64,000 bases of DNA from positions 1,499,501-1,563,500 of the forward strand of contig NZ_JAJJMP010000001.1 of the NCBI RefSeq assembly GCF_020905415.1. The letters run 5' to 3'. Positions 27,101 to 34,784 of this stretch are shown here, one piece after another (position 1 is the stretch's first letter; every line of letters starts with the position of its first letter). Both the position numbers and the translations under genes were made by a program. This DNA comes from Myroides oncorhynchi. Its GTDB lineage: Bacteria; Bacteroidota; Bacteroidia; Flavobacteriales; Flavobacteriaceae. The notes under the pieces were generated by a model, which ran no database searches, was not told the origin of the DNA, and saw only the letters and a list, made by a program, of their open reading frames with translations.

Positions 27101-27885
27101 ATGAATATGGGTACGAGTTAGAACAAGTACTTCAATTATGTGCTGGTGAACCGCTTCGAATAAAACCACAAAATAATCACTGTACGACTTATGAAGTATA
27201 TACAAGTGAAAAAGGAGGAAATAGATTGCCGTCATTAGGTGATATGTTTACTGTAGACCTTTCAAAACAATATAAAGTAGGTGAAGAGTTTACAGTATAT
27301 GTACAAGCTAATAGAAATGGATGTAAGATAGGAACAAAAACACCAATTAAGATAAAGATTAATGAGATGCCTTCTATTGTAAAAGTTGTAACGATGGATA
27401 TAAAAGGAAAGGAAAGCATCATTGGTAAAGAGATAAGGATTAAAGGAGGGCAACAATTGCAATTGTTGCCAACTGTCATAGGTGAGATACAATTATATGA
27501 ATGGGAGTATCTGTTTGATTCAGAGAGAGAGTGGAAGAGCTTGCCATTTATGACTGTTGATAACCCAGTGGTTGAAGTTCGAAAAACCATTGTGGAGCGT
27601 GATGCAAAAGGAAATGTTGTATTTGATAAACAAGGCAACCTAGTTATCAAACAGCAAGGTGGGGTATTCATTACCAAAGTAAGTACAGGTATTGCCACAG
27701 TAAACTTCCCAAAGAACGCAATAGTAAATGGAGAGAATTGGAATCAGAAGAAAGGTAAAATCAGATTGACGATAACAAACCTTGCAGGCTGTAGTACCTC
27801 TCAGATATATGATTTGTCCTTCTTAAAAGGATATAGAGATGGAATATTCTCTAACCCAATGTTACCAAGTAAAAAGATAGAATAA
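24142..27885 (+). CDS. Large exported L-type lectin/DUF11 surface protein
   Basis: This 1247-aa protein has a signal peptide (about 1-25, ending VYAQ). Domains by position: an L-type (concanavalin-like) lectin domain about 30-305 (GDGISVFLFDA, GYGSGSGTNG, GGYIAVGFDEFGNF); a DUF11-like domain about 310-430 (VINKTVDLLEAKKGDKLTYTIEM); two Ig/PKD-like beta domains about 450-640; two tandem discoidin-like modules about 642-800 and 807-975, each with a Cys-Pro/Ala start and an NAIDGRPDTYS or NAVDDNPDSYA motif; then a beta-rich tail. No T9SS sorting domain ends it. First gene of a four-gene cluster. Likely a carbohydrate-binding adhesin. Confidence 0.82.
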   Translation: MSERMLHILLVVVSVVLGVFSPVYAQFNIQESFSHRSVNSKVKLGDNALLTAANGTDSYGNGWLRLTSDAMKQKGYAIIDESFPSNRGVLIDFEYKTWRKKNGKINTGGDGISVFLFDAKYNAKTFKLGSYGGALGYGSGSGTNGVTGGYIAVGFDEFGNFVGLANNKPKGTDFSQNISIRGKIFNDVYSSASYLKHTTMPLRTTIDNFYTSPTRPDDFNYYRRAQIEMKPYNIEDPYRKNPDGTPFIHRFYTIKVRYQISLKGEMQEVLSYTYNELPYENLKIGFAASTGDAVNIHEIRNLNVTTPEGLVINKTVDLLEAKKGDKLTYTIEMSNHSSDLYKDFLLSDYLESIKDFFRVEEVSFDNLGNTKNTLTPPKEVTSMFMAKNIVNWKVSLDTHSSSRVIIRGTVIGYPGKGVLSNEASLNVTNLRLPYVDPTKLSAIAETKIIGKPHEATTIRVDHAVICEGDEAVLTAKEPVLGGLLKVDSYRWFRDGNLFKITEPNKILEGGKVIEELLPTNQIAVTEPGVYTVVYVFNGVSSDESNKVKVTTLPTPKLVLKNPTDSFTYNLNVGEAMVLPLVVIVNSTDKVQWYDHKGKEISDRTQPIIFNTPGVYNYTVVGANKNECSDVKTVQINVFDDSLCPPTYQREWATDYTAWYSALTGGVSNKGNAIDGRPDTYSTITVAVGLLGLGTTWQNLYFAEEQEPGTPVTIKLGKEYSGLVALGGLTVAGLDARGKVIGSLQGVDGGLVDLLSADNVVEYTFVPSNKKGPQKYLGVQVVLGSTLGVAQNAKVYGAYVNKAVDNPSCAPVLPNINPNVLDVLHGVEDIGLGVASATASVSHPWNAVDDNPDSYAVISRGVAVANMASLTVVFKQTAMPGDELHITAENKNPGILSLELVKGFKIQRYLGDKKVGDPLTESNGALRLRLLGIGGRDRYRIIVAPSKEPFDRVKISYGSVVGVLGDFTHIYNVDLVPTVDVGMQLEVDEYGYELEQVLQLCAGEPLRIKPQNNHCTTYEVYTSEKGGNRLPSLGDMFTVDLSKQYKVGEEFTVYVQANRNGCKIGTKTPIKIKINEMPSIVKVVTMDIKGKESIIGKEIRIKGGQQLQLLPTVIGEIQLYEWEYLFDSEREWKSLPFMTVDNPVVEVRKTIVERDAKGNVVFDKQGNLVIKQQGGVFITKVSTGIATVNFPKNAIVNGENWNQKKGKIRLTITNLAGCSTSQIYDLSFLKGYRDGIFSNPMLPSKKIE

Positions 27886-27915
27886 TAAAACAATAAACAA
27901 TAGAAATTACAACAG

Positions 27916-29613
27916 ATGAAAAAGATTACAATTTTAGCCACTTTATTAGGATCAATGTACACAGCTTCTGCTCAGGTAGGTATCGGAACACCAGAGCCTG
28001 CTACTTCTGCAGAACTTGAAATTCTTTCAACAAATAGAGGGGTACTTATTCCGCGTATTAATTTAACAGATTTAACTGTGTTTGCTCCTATTGACGGTGA
28101 GAAAGTAGAAAGTCTATTGATTTATAATACGAACGAAGTAAAAGATAAAGATATTCTAAAAGGATTCTATTACTGGACAACAGAGAAAGGTGGACAGTGG
28201 AATAGAATAGTTAGTAAAACAGAGCTAAACACTGTTATAGAAGGTTTGGGAGGGAATGTTACTAAGTTAGAAGGAGATGTGAAGAATATTCAAGATGTGA
28301 TTAACTATATCGTGCCATCTAATCCAGATAATAAAGATGGAGTTAAACAAGGTCATACAACTATTGTTTTTGATCCTGTGAAAAATGAATTCAAGTATGT
28401 AACGTATAATTCAACTGAGAATAAATACGAGACGAAAGACGTGGATATGGAAGATATGGTTATTAAAGAAGAGACTAAAACATTCTTCCGCATATTAGAA
28501 GCTTCTGGTGATAACAAAACAAAGAAATATTTATTCTTCTCAGAAACGACTATCCAGAATTGGTTAGCGCTAAAAGGAAATGAAGGAAAAAAAGAAGAAG
28601 ATGTGCCTAATGATGCGCCTGGAGTAGTATCAATAGATGTAATAGGTGATATCACAGGAAATATCAATCAATTCTTTACGAGTAAGACAACTGTTCTAAA
28701 AGACAGTAGTACAACTGAATATTATACAGTAGAAGAGTTGATTAAAAATATGTCTACGAAGGTTGATGGTAACGTAATCTATAAAAATGTAGGTAAAGAA
28801 GGAAGCGACAATTGGGAGTTTCAATTTTACAACAATGGGAAGTACGAATCGATTAATCTTAAAGATTTAATCTCAAGTACAGAAACGACTACTGTAGTTG
28901 TACCTGTTGAAAAGAACGGTAAGACTGTAGGGTATAAATACTTCAATGAGGTAGCTGTAAAAGCATTCTTAGCAGCTAATAGTGGTAAAACAGCAGCTGA
29001 TATTAAAGGCGATACAGAAGGTGGAATATTAGTAGATGTAGTAGATAATATTGTGAATAACTTCAATAATATCTTAAACCAAGAAGTAAAAGAAGGGGAT
29101 AAAACGTATAAAGTAGGAGACCTAATCTCTAAGTATATTAATAAAGGAGGTAATGTGTACTACGGTGCTATAGCTGAAGGTAAAGGAGATGTATTCTACC
29201 AAATCGACGAGAATGGTGGGAAGAAAGAAATCAACTTTGACTTTATTTCTAACTATATTACTAATAATGTAGAGAAGATTAAAAACATCTTAGGAGATCA
29301 TATCTCAAGTACAAGCAAGACGATAATTAATACTGGTAATACAATAAACGGACACAAAGTATACAAGTTTATGGGAACTACTAATATTGAGAAAGTAAAT
29401 TCTGCTAAGACATCAGGAGTAATTATTCCTGAGGGGGCTAAAGTGGGTTCTGTAGTAAGTATCCAAGTATTAAAAGGAGAGATGCTTAAGACGACTTCTA
29501 CAACTGACATTAAAGTGGTAGGAAACAAGTTAGAGTTTAATATTGGTTCAGGTAATCAATACTATATGATAGGCTCTGGGGATTACAATGTTATCGTTGA
29601 GTTCACGGAATAA
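27916..29613 (+). CDS. Exported repeat-stalk surface protein with GIGT N-terminal module
   Basis: This 565-aa protein has a signal peptide ending SASAQ-like (TASAQ, residue 20). The N-terminal module (about 21-100: VGIGTPEPATSAELEI, NRGVLIPRINL, GFYYW) is of a type common on Bacteroidota surface or fibre-like proteins. Two and a half tandem repeats of about 130 aa follow (about 145-280, 284-408, 412 on), each with a YxxV or FxxY block, an ISSTET/IKEETK segment and a [D/V]xxGDI or VVDNIVNNF helix. No sorting signal. It follows the lectin gene by 30 bp; a strong terminator follows it. Probably a structural stalk; function not established. Confidence 0.75.
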   Translation: MKKITILATLLGSMYTASAQVGIGTPEPATSAELEILSTNRGVLIPRINLTDLTVFAPIDGEKVESLLIYNTNEVKDKDILKGFYYWTTEKGGQWNRIVSKTELNTVIEGLGGNVTKLEGDVKNIQDVINYIVPSNPDNKDGVKQGHTTIVFDPVKNEFKYVTYNSTENKYETKDVDMEDMVIKEETKTFFRILEASGDNKTKKYLFFSETTIQNWLALKGNEGKKEEDVPNDAPGVVSIDVIGDITGNINQFFTSKTTVLKDSSTTEYYTVEELIKNMSTKVDGNVIYKNVGKEGSDNWEFQFYNNGKYESINLKDLISSTETTTVVVPVEKNGKTVGYKYFNEVAVKAFLAANSGKTAADIKGDTEGGILVDVVDNIVNNFNNILNQEVKEGDKTYKVGDLISKYINKGGNVYYGAIAEGKGDVFYQIDENGGKKEINFDFISNYITNNVEKIKNILGDHISSTSKTIINTGNTINGHKVYKFMGTTNIEKVNSAKTSGVIIPEGAKVGSVVSIQVLKGEMLKTTSTTDIKVVGNKLEFNIGSGNQYYMIGSGDYNVIVEFTE

Positions 29614-29658
29614 TAAGAGCTATAAAAGTAAACAACAAGAATTCAATCAACTCACACC

Positions 29659-29697
29659 GTGCGAGTCTTGTCTTGAATAAAGACTCGCACTTTTTTT
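29659..29697 (+). terminator. Strong terminator inside the surface cluster
   Basis: An 11-bp GC-containing stem GTGCGAGTCTT/AAGACTCGCAC is followed by seven T residues. It separates the first two genes of the cluster from the last two, which must rely on read-through or a promoter in 29698-29715. Confidence 0.92.
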
Positions 29698-29715
29698 CAA
29701 TGAATTTAAAGATAA

Positions 29716-30333
29716 ATGATGAAGCAATTATATTTCGCAATGCTTGCTGTGCTTTTTAGCGCTCTGAGTTTTGCACAAACTAAAATTGGTACATCACCTG
29801 AGATAAATGCGGATGCAATGTTTGAGGTAGAGTCTTCTAATAAAGGATTATTATTACCTCGAGTAGAGTTGACATCTACTAAATCATTTGCACCTTTAAG
29901 TGCTCATGTCGCTGGTATGACTGTATATAACACAAAGGCACAGAACGATGTTGTTGTAGGGTTTTATTACAACGATGGAAATAAGTGGCAGCAGATGGTA
30001 ACGAAGGATTATAAAGCTGTGAAGTTTTTTTATATGCCATCGATATTGTTTGATACCTCAGAAGATCGTACAGGTGTAAAGATTAATTTATTTGAAGAGT
30101 ATAAAAAGCAATTTGCTTTAACGAATACTAGTCATTTTATTAGCGAAGGGGCGCCTACGTCAGGGATTCCTTACTTTGAGAAACCAACTGATTTATATTA
30201 CTATGTAACCAGTTATGACAAGGATGTTTTTACCATCAAGTCTATTACTAAAGAAGGAATAATGACTTATGATGTAAAGGCAGCAGCCACAGACTGTACG
30301 ATTATGAATATCGTATTCGTAGTAAAAGACTAA
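29716..30333 (+). CDS. Exported protein with GIGT-type N-terminal module, 205 aa
   Basis: It has a signal peptide (about 1-20, ending LSFAQ), then a module homologous to the N-terminus of the gene at 27916: TKIGTSPEINADAMFEVESS, NKGLLLPRVEL, FAPLSAHVAGMTVYNT and GFYYNDGNKW. The remaining 110 residues are a beta-rich domain without repeats. It looks like a short version of the 565-aa stalk protein, perhaps a cap or base subunit (inference). 12 bp before the T9SS-sorted gene. Confidence 0.75.
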   Translation: MMKQLYFAMLAVLFSALSFAQTKIGTSPEINADAMFEVESSNKGLLLPRVELTSTKSFAPLSAHVAGMTVYNTKAQNDVVVGFYYNDGNKWQQMVTKDYKAVKFFYMPSILFDTSEDRTGVKINLFEEYKKQFALTNTSHFISEGAPTSGIPYFEKPTDLYYYVTSYDKDVFTIKSITKEGIMTYDVKAAATDCTIMNIVFVVKD

Positions 30334-30345
30334 CAATAGCTATTT

Positions 30346-31599
30346 ATGAAGATGAATATATATACTAGATTACTAATGCTTATCGGATTACTACCAACTA
30401 TATCTTATGGTCAGGCAGTTAATAAAGGTATATTTTATATCAAACCAGGTTCTGTAGTCTCAGTGTATTATCCGTTAGAGAATAAAGGAGAAGGGGTATT
30501 TGAGAACAATGGAGAACTCTATCTTCATGATAATCTTATTAATAACGGAAAGATATTTGATTATAAAGGAAATAGTCCTCAAGGTAGAACTTATCTTGTT
30601 GGTAATAAACTTCAACTGATTGAAGGAGCGACTATAACTAACTTTAATTCTCTGATTTTAAATAATCCGTCTAAGTATAAGGCATTTGATATTAAAGCAC
30701 CTTTGAGTATTGCTGGAAATGTTGAGTTTTTAGATGGAATAGCAAAAGTGGATTCTGTCAAAGGTGCATTTACATTTCTTAATCACTCTAAAGTTGTTCA
30801 TGTAGGAGATCACAGTCATATAGAAGGTGAAGTAGAGAAAGAAGGAAATGAGGAGTTTACTTATCCTAAGGGAGATAAAGGATATTATAGACAAGCGAGT
30901 ATATCTGCTCCATTACGTACTAAGGATATCTATGTAGGAAGATATAGTTTAGATGATCATAAATTCTTTAAGATTAGGCCTAATGCTGCTGGTATAGTAG
31001 ATAAAGTGAATACTAAAGAGTATTGGGTAATCGAACATTCTAAATCAACATCGAGTAATGTTATTTTGACATTGAGTTGGGATGAACGCACCACACCTAA
31101 AGAGATATATGCTAAGGCAAAAGAGAATCTACATATCCTAAGATGGGATGCTAAAGAACAACTTTGGGTAGATGAAGGCGGTATTGTAGATGTAGAAAAT
31201 AAGACAGTTACTACTCCAGCTTCATTAGATAGCTATGGATTCTTTACGCTTGGAACAGTTAAGACTGATAAGATGCTTAAAGGAGATGTTGTGATTTATA
31301 ATCTAGTCAGCGCAAATGGTGATGGACAGAATGATTTTTTCAGAATAGATAATATAGAACGCTTCCCTAATAATAAGGTTGAGATTTTTAATAGATGGGG
31401 GGTAAAGGTATATGAAACTGCGAATTATGATACGCATGGTAATGTATTCAAAGGGTATTCAGAAGGACGTATTACAATTAATAAAAGAGAGCAATTACCT
31501 ACTGGTACATATTACTACATTGTATCATATGAGTATAATGATAAATCAGGCAGTCGCATGATTAAGAAAACAGGTTATTTACACCTAGAAACAAATTAA
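30346..31599 (+). CDS. T9SS type-B sorted surface protein (CHU_C/gliding-type C-terminus)
   Basis: This 417-aa protein has a signal peptide (about 1-22, ending SYGQ), a beta-rich middle and a C-terminal domain from about residue 315: VSANGDGQNDFFRIDNIERFPNN, EIFNRWGVKVYE, GTYYYIVSYE and KKTGYLHLE. This is the T9SS type-B sorting domain found on Bacteroidota surface proteins, which directs export across the outer membrane and surface retention. It is the only protein of the cluster with such a signal, so it may anchor the others. It ends at a strong terminator. Confidence 0.88.
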   Translation: MKMNIYTRLLMLIGLLPTISYGQAVNKGIFYIKPGSVVSVYYPLENKGEGVFENNGELYLHDNLINNGKIFDYKGNSPQGRTYLVGNKLQLIEGATITNFNSLILNNPSKYKAFDIKAPLSIAGNVEFLDGIAKVDSVKGAFTFLNHSKVVHVGDHSHIEGEVEKEGNEEFTYPKGDKGYYRQASISAPLRTKDIYVGRYSLDDHKFFKIRPNAAGIVDKVNTKEYWVIEHSKSTSSNVILTLSWDERTTPKEIYAKAKENLHILRWDAKEQLWVDEGGIVDVENKTVTTPASLDSYGFFTLGTVKTDKMLKGDVVIYNLVSANGDGQNDFFRIDNIERFPNNKVEIFNRWGVKVYETANYDTHGNVFKGYSEGRITINKREQLPTGTYYYIVSYEYNDKSGSRMIKKTGYLHLETN

Positions 31600-31690
31600 T
31601 TAGAATAGATAGAGGGTGTAGCTTTTAGCAGGGTTACTATAAAAGTGAAGACTTTATCGATTTTGATTATATTACTTACCGTAATCTTGA

Positions 31691-31724
31691 AGAGCTAAAA
31701 TAATTATATTTTAGCTCTTTTTTG
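31691..31724 (+). terminator. Terminator of the surface cluster
   Basis: A 12-bp stem AGAGCTAAAATA/TATTTTAGCTCT with loop ATTA is followed by TTTTTT. It ends the transcript of the cluster about 90 bp past the last stop. Confidence 0.9.
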
Positions 31725-31876
31725 TTGTGTTAATATTATAACGTAAAAGAACTGATTGGATGAGGGTAATAAGGAATTTAGAGTGTTAAATATTTGTTTT
31801 TTATAATAATAAATTAAGAAAAAGTATCTTTTATGTTTATTGAGTGCGATGTACATTTGTATAAGAATAAAGAACG

Positions 31877-32242
31877 CTAAACTATAGGGGGAGGATCTAC
31901 TAATGGTATATATGGTGTTGAATGGATGACAGGTTTGTAATAGAAAAGACTTAAGTTATTAGAAGTGTTTTCTTTAGAATAAAAAGTTACTTGGCTTTGA
32001 TTAATGAAATAGCTTTCACAAGAGATAGTTGTTATTTTACTAGAGTTAGTTTCTTTAGACTTTTCTGAAGATTGATTATTACCTGTGATACTATATGTAT
32101 TATAAATATACATAGTAGCATTCGGACAAAACTTTAGATTCTTACTGCATATAGGTTCGCTAGAGAAGTTTATTTTCTCTATTCCGAAGATGGCAAACAT
32201 TAAAATAAATAGCCAGGCTATATGTCTAGTATAAAATTTCAT
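31877..32242 (-). CDS. Hypothetical exported or membrane-anchored protein, 121 aa
   Basis: An N-terminal hydrophobic segment (HIAWLFILMFAIFGIE, about 7-22) is either a signal peptide or an anchor. The rest is Ser/Asn/Thr-rich with three cysteines and ends in a proline-rich tail (PYIPLVDPPPIV). I recognise no family. It converges on the surface cluster and lies 75 bp from a divergent acetyltransferase gene. Confidence 0.55.
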   Translation of the reverse strand: MKFYTRHIAWLFILMFAIFGIEKINFSSEPICSKNLKFCPNATMYIYNTYSITGNNQSSEKSKETNSSKITTISCESYFINQSQVTFYSKENTSNNLSLFYYKPVIHSTPYIPLVDPPPIV

Positions 32243-32317
32243 ATAGGGACAAATATATTTGTTTCTAGCTAATATTAAACATAGTTGTTAAAGGGTGGGT
32301 GTTTTTTAACATTTTAA

Positions 32318-32821
32318 ATGATGGAAGAGAAAAAACTGTTTTTTGAAGTTATGAGCCATGATGAGGCGCTTGAGATTGCCTATAACTGGAAATATGAAGG
32401 GGAATTAAGTTTTTATAATATGACTTCGGATGAAGACGATCTAAAAACTTTTTTGGATGATAATGCACGTGGGCAAAATACCTTTAGTGTAAGGACTCAA
32501 CGAGAAGAAGATATGATAGCGTATTTTTACTACTATTTAGTAGATAATTATACTGCGGAAATAATTCTAGCCATTAGCCCTAAACACCTTCATAAGGGAT
32601 ATGGCAAAGAAATTATTATGTATGCTGAAGAGGCTCTCTCAGAGCGTAAGGCTGTAAGAAAAATAGCTGTTGCAGTAGCCGCTTTTAATAAGTCGTGTAT
32701 TGATTTTTATGAAGGACTAGGCTTTATAAATGTAGGTAAGTTCAAAAACCAAACTAATGGTGGTACACATACTTTTTTAAAAATGGAAAAAACAATAGGA
32801 ACAACTATTCCATTTTCTTAA
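32318..32821 (+). CDS. GNAT family N-acetyltransferase
   Basis: This 167-aa protein has a GNAT fold: the acetyl-CoA-binding motif A is ISPKHLHKGYGKEIIMYAEEAL (about residues 85-110), with the Q/RxxGxG/A pattern as HKGYGK, and a late NKSCIDFYEGLGFINVG motif B. The substrate cannot be told. The gene overlaps the end of the converging MFS gene by 17 bp. Start is ATG 32318 or 32321. Confidence 0.88.
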   Translation: MMEEKKLFFEVMSHDEALEIAYNWKYEGELSFYNMTSDEDDLKTFLDDNARGQNTFSVRTQREEDMIAYFYYYLVDNYTAEIILAISPKHLHKGYGKEIIMYAEEALSERKAVRKIAVAVAAFNKSCIDFYEGLGFINVGKFKNQTNGGTHTFLKMEKTIGTTIPFS

Positions 32822-34025
32822 CTGAGTAGTTAAGTCCTATTGCTGCTATAACAACTAATATAGCTGTTCCTAACCAAAGAATATCATAACCTAAGTGCGT
32901 CGCAACTTTTGTTCCTAAAATAGGAGATATAATAAATCCAATGGCAAATGTAAGTCCATTTACCCCCATATAAGCTCCTTTGTTTTTGCTTCCAGCTCGC
33001 ATAGCGGTTACTGTTGAGGTAAAAGGCATTGCTAACATCTCAGAAACACATAGAATGGTCATAGAAATGTATATGGCAATATACCCATGGTCAAAGGCTA
33101 ACATACCGTAACCTAGTGCGCTAATCATTACACCATATACGATAGTTTGTCTTATAGTGAAGTATTTCTCAGCTACATATACTAGTAACATCTCGGTTAA
33201 GAAAATCAACAGTCCACTATAACCTAAGATTAGACCAATCTGAATTTCATCAAGACCAACAGCTTTTTCATAGAAGATAGGAAGTGTACTTAATAACTGT
33301 AAAAAAGCAATTGCATATAGAGTACAAAAGAAACTGTATATAAGAAACATCTTATCCTTATAAGGAGATTTATTAGAAACATCTTTTACTTCGTTTAACT
33401 CTTCTAGGTCATTCTGTTCTAGTAAAAGTTCTTTATTCGTTTTTCTACCTTTAAAGAAGTATATGAACACTATAGCTGCTAAGAAAGCTGCTGTAGCATT
33501 TACGTAGAATAATAAAGCATAAGATACAGCTGCAAGTATTCCTCCCATCGCTGGTCCTATTGAGAATCCAAGATTTACAGCCATTCTATTAAGAGAAAAT
33601 GCACGTGTGATATTCTCTGGTTTTGCATACATCGTTATGGCTACAGAGTTTGCTGGTCTAAACATTTCACTTACTGCACTCTGTAATAACATCATTAAAG
33701 CTAAACTTATCACAGAAGTGAAGTGTGGCAACATGATAAAAACAGGGATACTACCTAGAAGACTTAAATATTGTACTTTATAGTTTCCTATTTTATCTGT
33801 TATCCATCCACCTAATGTTGTACCAATAATAGATCCAACTCCAAAGCAAGCTAATACATAACCCGTTTCTTCTTGGCTAAAATGAAGCTCTTTTGTCATA
33901 TACACCCCTAAGAAAGGTAATACCATAGACCCAGACCTATTAATTAACATTACAATTGCTAGCATCCATGATGCTGTAGATAAACCTTTGTAAGAGTCGA
34001 TGTAGATTTGAGCTATTTTCTTCAT
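32805..34025 (-). CDS. MFS transporter
   Basis: This 406-aa membrane protein has about 12 hydrophobic helices, with a cytosolic loop near residue 195-215 rich in Lys and Glu. It has the MFS loop-2/3 motif GGWITDKIGNYK (about 77-88) and the second-half equivalent. It belongs to the drug/metabolite exporter type by general appearance; the substrate is unknown. Upstream of it, 24 bp away on the same strand, lies the thymidine kinase gene, so they may be co-transcribed. Confidence 0.9.
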   Translation of the reverse strand: MKKIAQIYIDSYKGLSTASWMLAIVMLINRSGSMVLPFLGVYMTKELHFSQEETGYVLACFGVGSIIGTTLGGWITDKIGNYKVQYLSLLGSIPVFIMLPHFTSVISLALMMLLQSAVSEMFRPANSVAITMYAKPENITRAFSLNRMAVNLGFSIGPAMGGILAAVSYALLFYVNATAAFLAAIVFIYFFKGRKTNKELLLEQNDLEELNEVKDVSNKSPYKDKMFLIYSFFCTLYAIAFLQLLSTLPIFYEKAVGLDEIQIGLILGYSGLLIFLTEMLLVYVAEKYFTIRQTIVYGVMISALGYGMLAFDHGYIAIYISMTILCVSEMLAMPFTSTVTAMRAGSKNKGAYMGVNGLTFAIGFIISPILGTKVATHLGYDILWLGTAILVVIAAIGLNYSVKKME

Positions 34026-34049
34026 GTATATTGGGGCGTTTATTTTATT

Positions 34050-34682
34050 CTATTCTATTTGTTCTGGTGGTATTGTATTCTGTATTTCAGCTTTTTTTAT
34101 TTCTATTCCTCGTACAGCATTATAATATGCAGCTCTACTTAAGGGTTCATATTCTTGAGTCTCTCCTAGCATAACAATATCCTCACTTGCTGCTTTTCTA
34201 AAACTGTAGTTAGCTAAATTTCCAGTGCGCGTACATATAGCATGTACTTTAGTTACATATTCTGCAGTTGCCATTAAAGAAGGCATTGGGCCAAAAGGAT
34301 TTCCCTTGAAGTCCATGTCTAATCCAGCAACTATTACTCTGATTCCAGAATTAGCAAGATCATTACAAACACTTACAATCTCATCATCAAAGAATTGAGC
34401 TTCATCTATACCTACGACATCACAGCCATCAGCTAGTAGTCTGATATGGGCTGCAGAAGGGACAGGTGTAGACCTTATTTCATTAGAGTCATGAGATACA
34501 ACGAATTCATCGTGATATCTTGTATCAATAGCCGGTTTAAAAATTTCGACTTTTTGTTTAGCAAATTTGGCTCTTTTAAGTCTGCGAATTAGTTCTTCTG
34601 TCTTGCCAGAGAACATAGAACCACAGATTACTTCGATCCAACCAAATTGTTCTTTGTGATTAACGGGATTTTCGAGAAACAT
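34050..34682 (-). CDS. tdk: Thymidine kinase
   Basis: This 210-aa type II thymidine kinase carries the P-loop [12 protein letters not shown], the Mg-binding DEAQFFDD and the lasso loop. The usual zinc pair reads ICTRTGN instead of CxxC, so the second cysteine is missing and the structural zinc site is probably altered. It phosphorylates thymidine in pyrimidine salvage. It is divergent to the unknown acidic gene at 34785. Confidence 0.95.
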   Translation of the reverse strand: MFLENPVNHKEQFGWIEVICGSMFSGKTEELIRRLKRAKFAKQKVEIFKPAIDTRYHDEFVVSHDSNEIRSTPVPSAAHIRLLADGCDVVGIDEAQFFDDEIVSVCNDLANSGIRVIVAGLDMDFKGNPFGPMPSLMATAEYVTKVHAICTRTGNLANYSFRKAASEDIVMLGETQEYEPLSRAAYYNAVRGIEIKKAEIQNTIPPEQIE

Positions 34683-34784
34683 TTTGTAAATTTCAAGCTG
34701 AAACCAGCGGTTTTTTCTGTTATTTTTGTAATGAGCAAATTTATCAAAAAAAGCTCGTCAATTTACTAATGCAAAATAAAAGTT

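Noticed and set aside
27189..27698. 169-aa minus-strand frame within the lectin gene
   Set aside because: It lies wholly opposite a well-supported coding frame and shows no domain or start context of its own.
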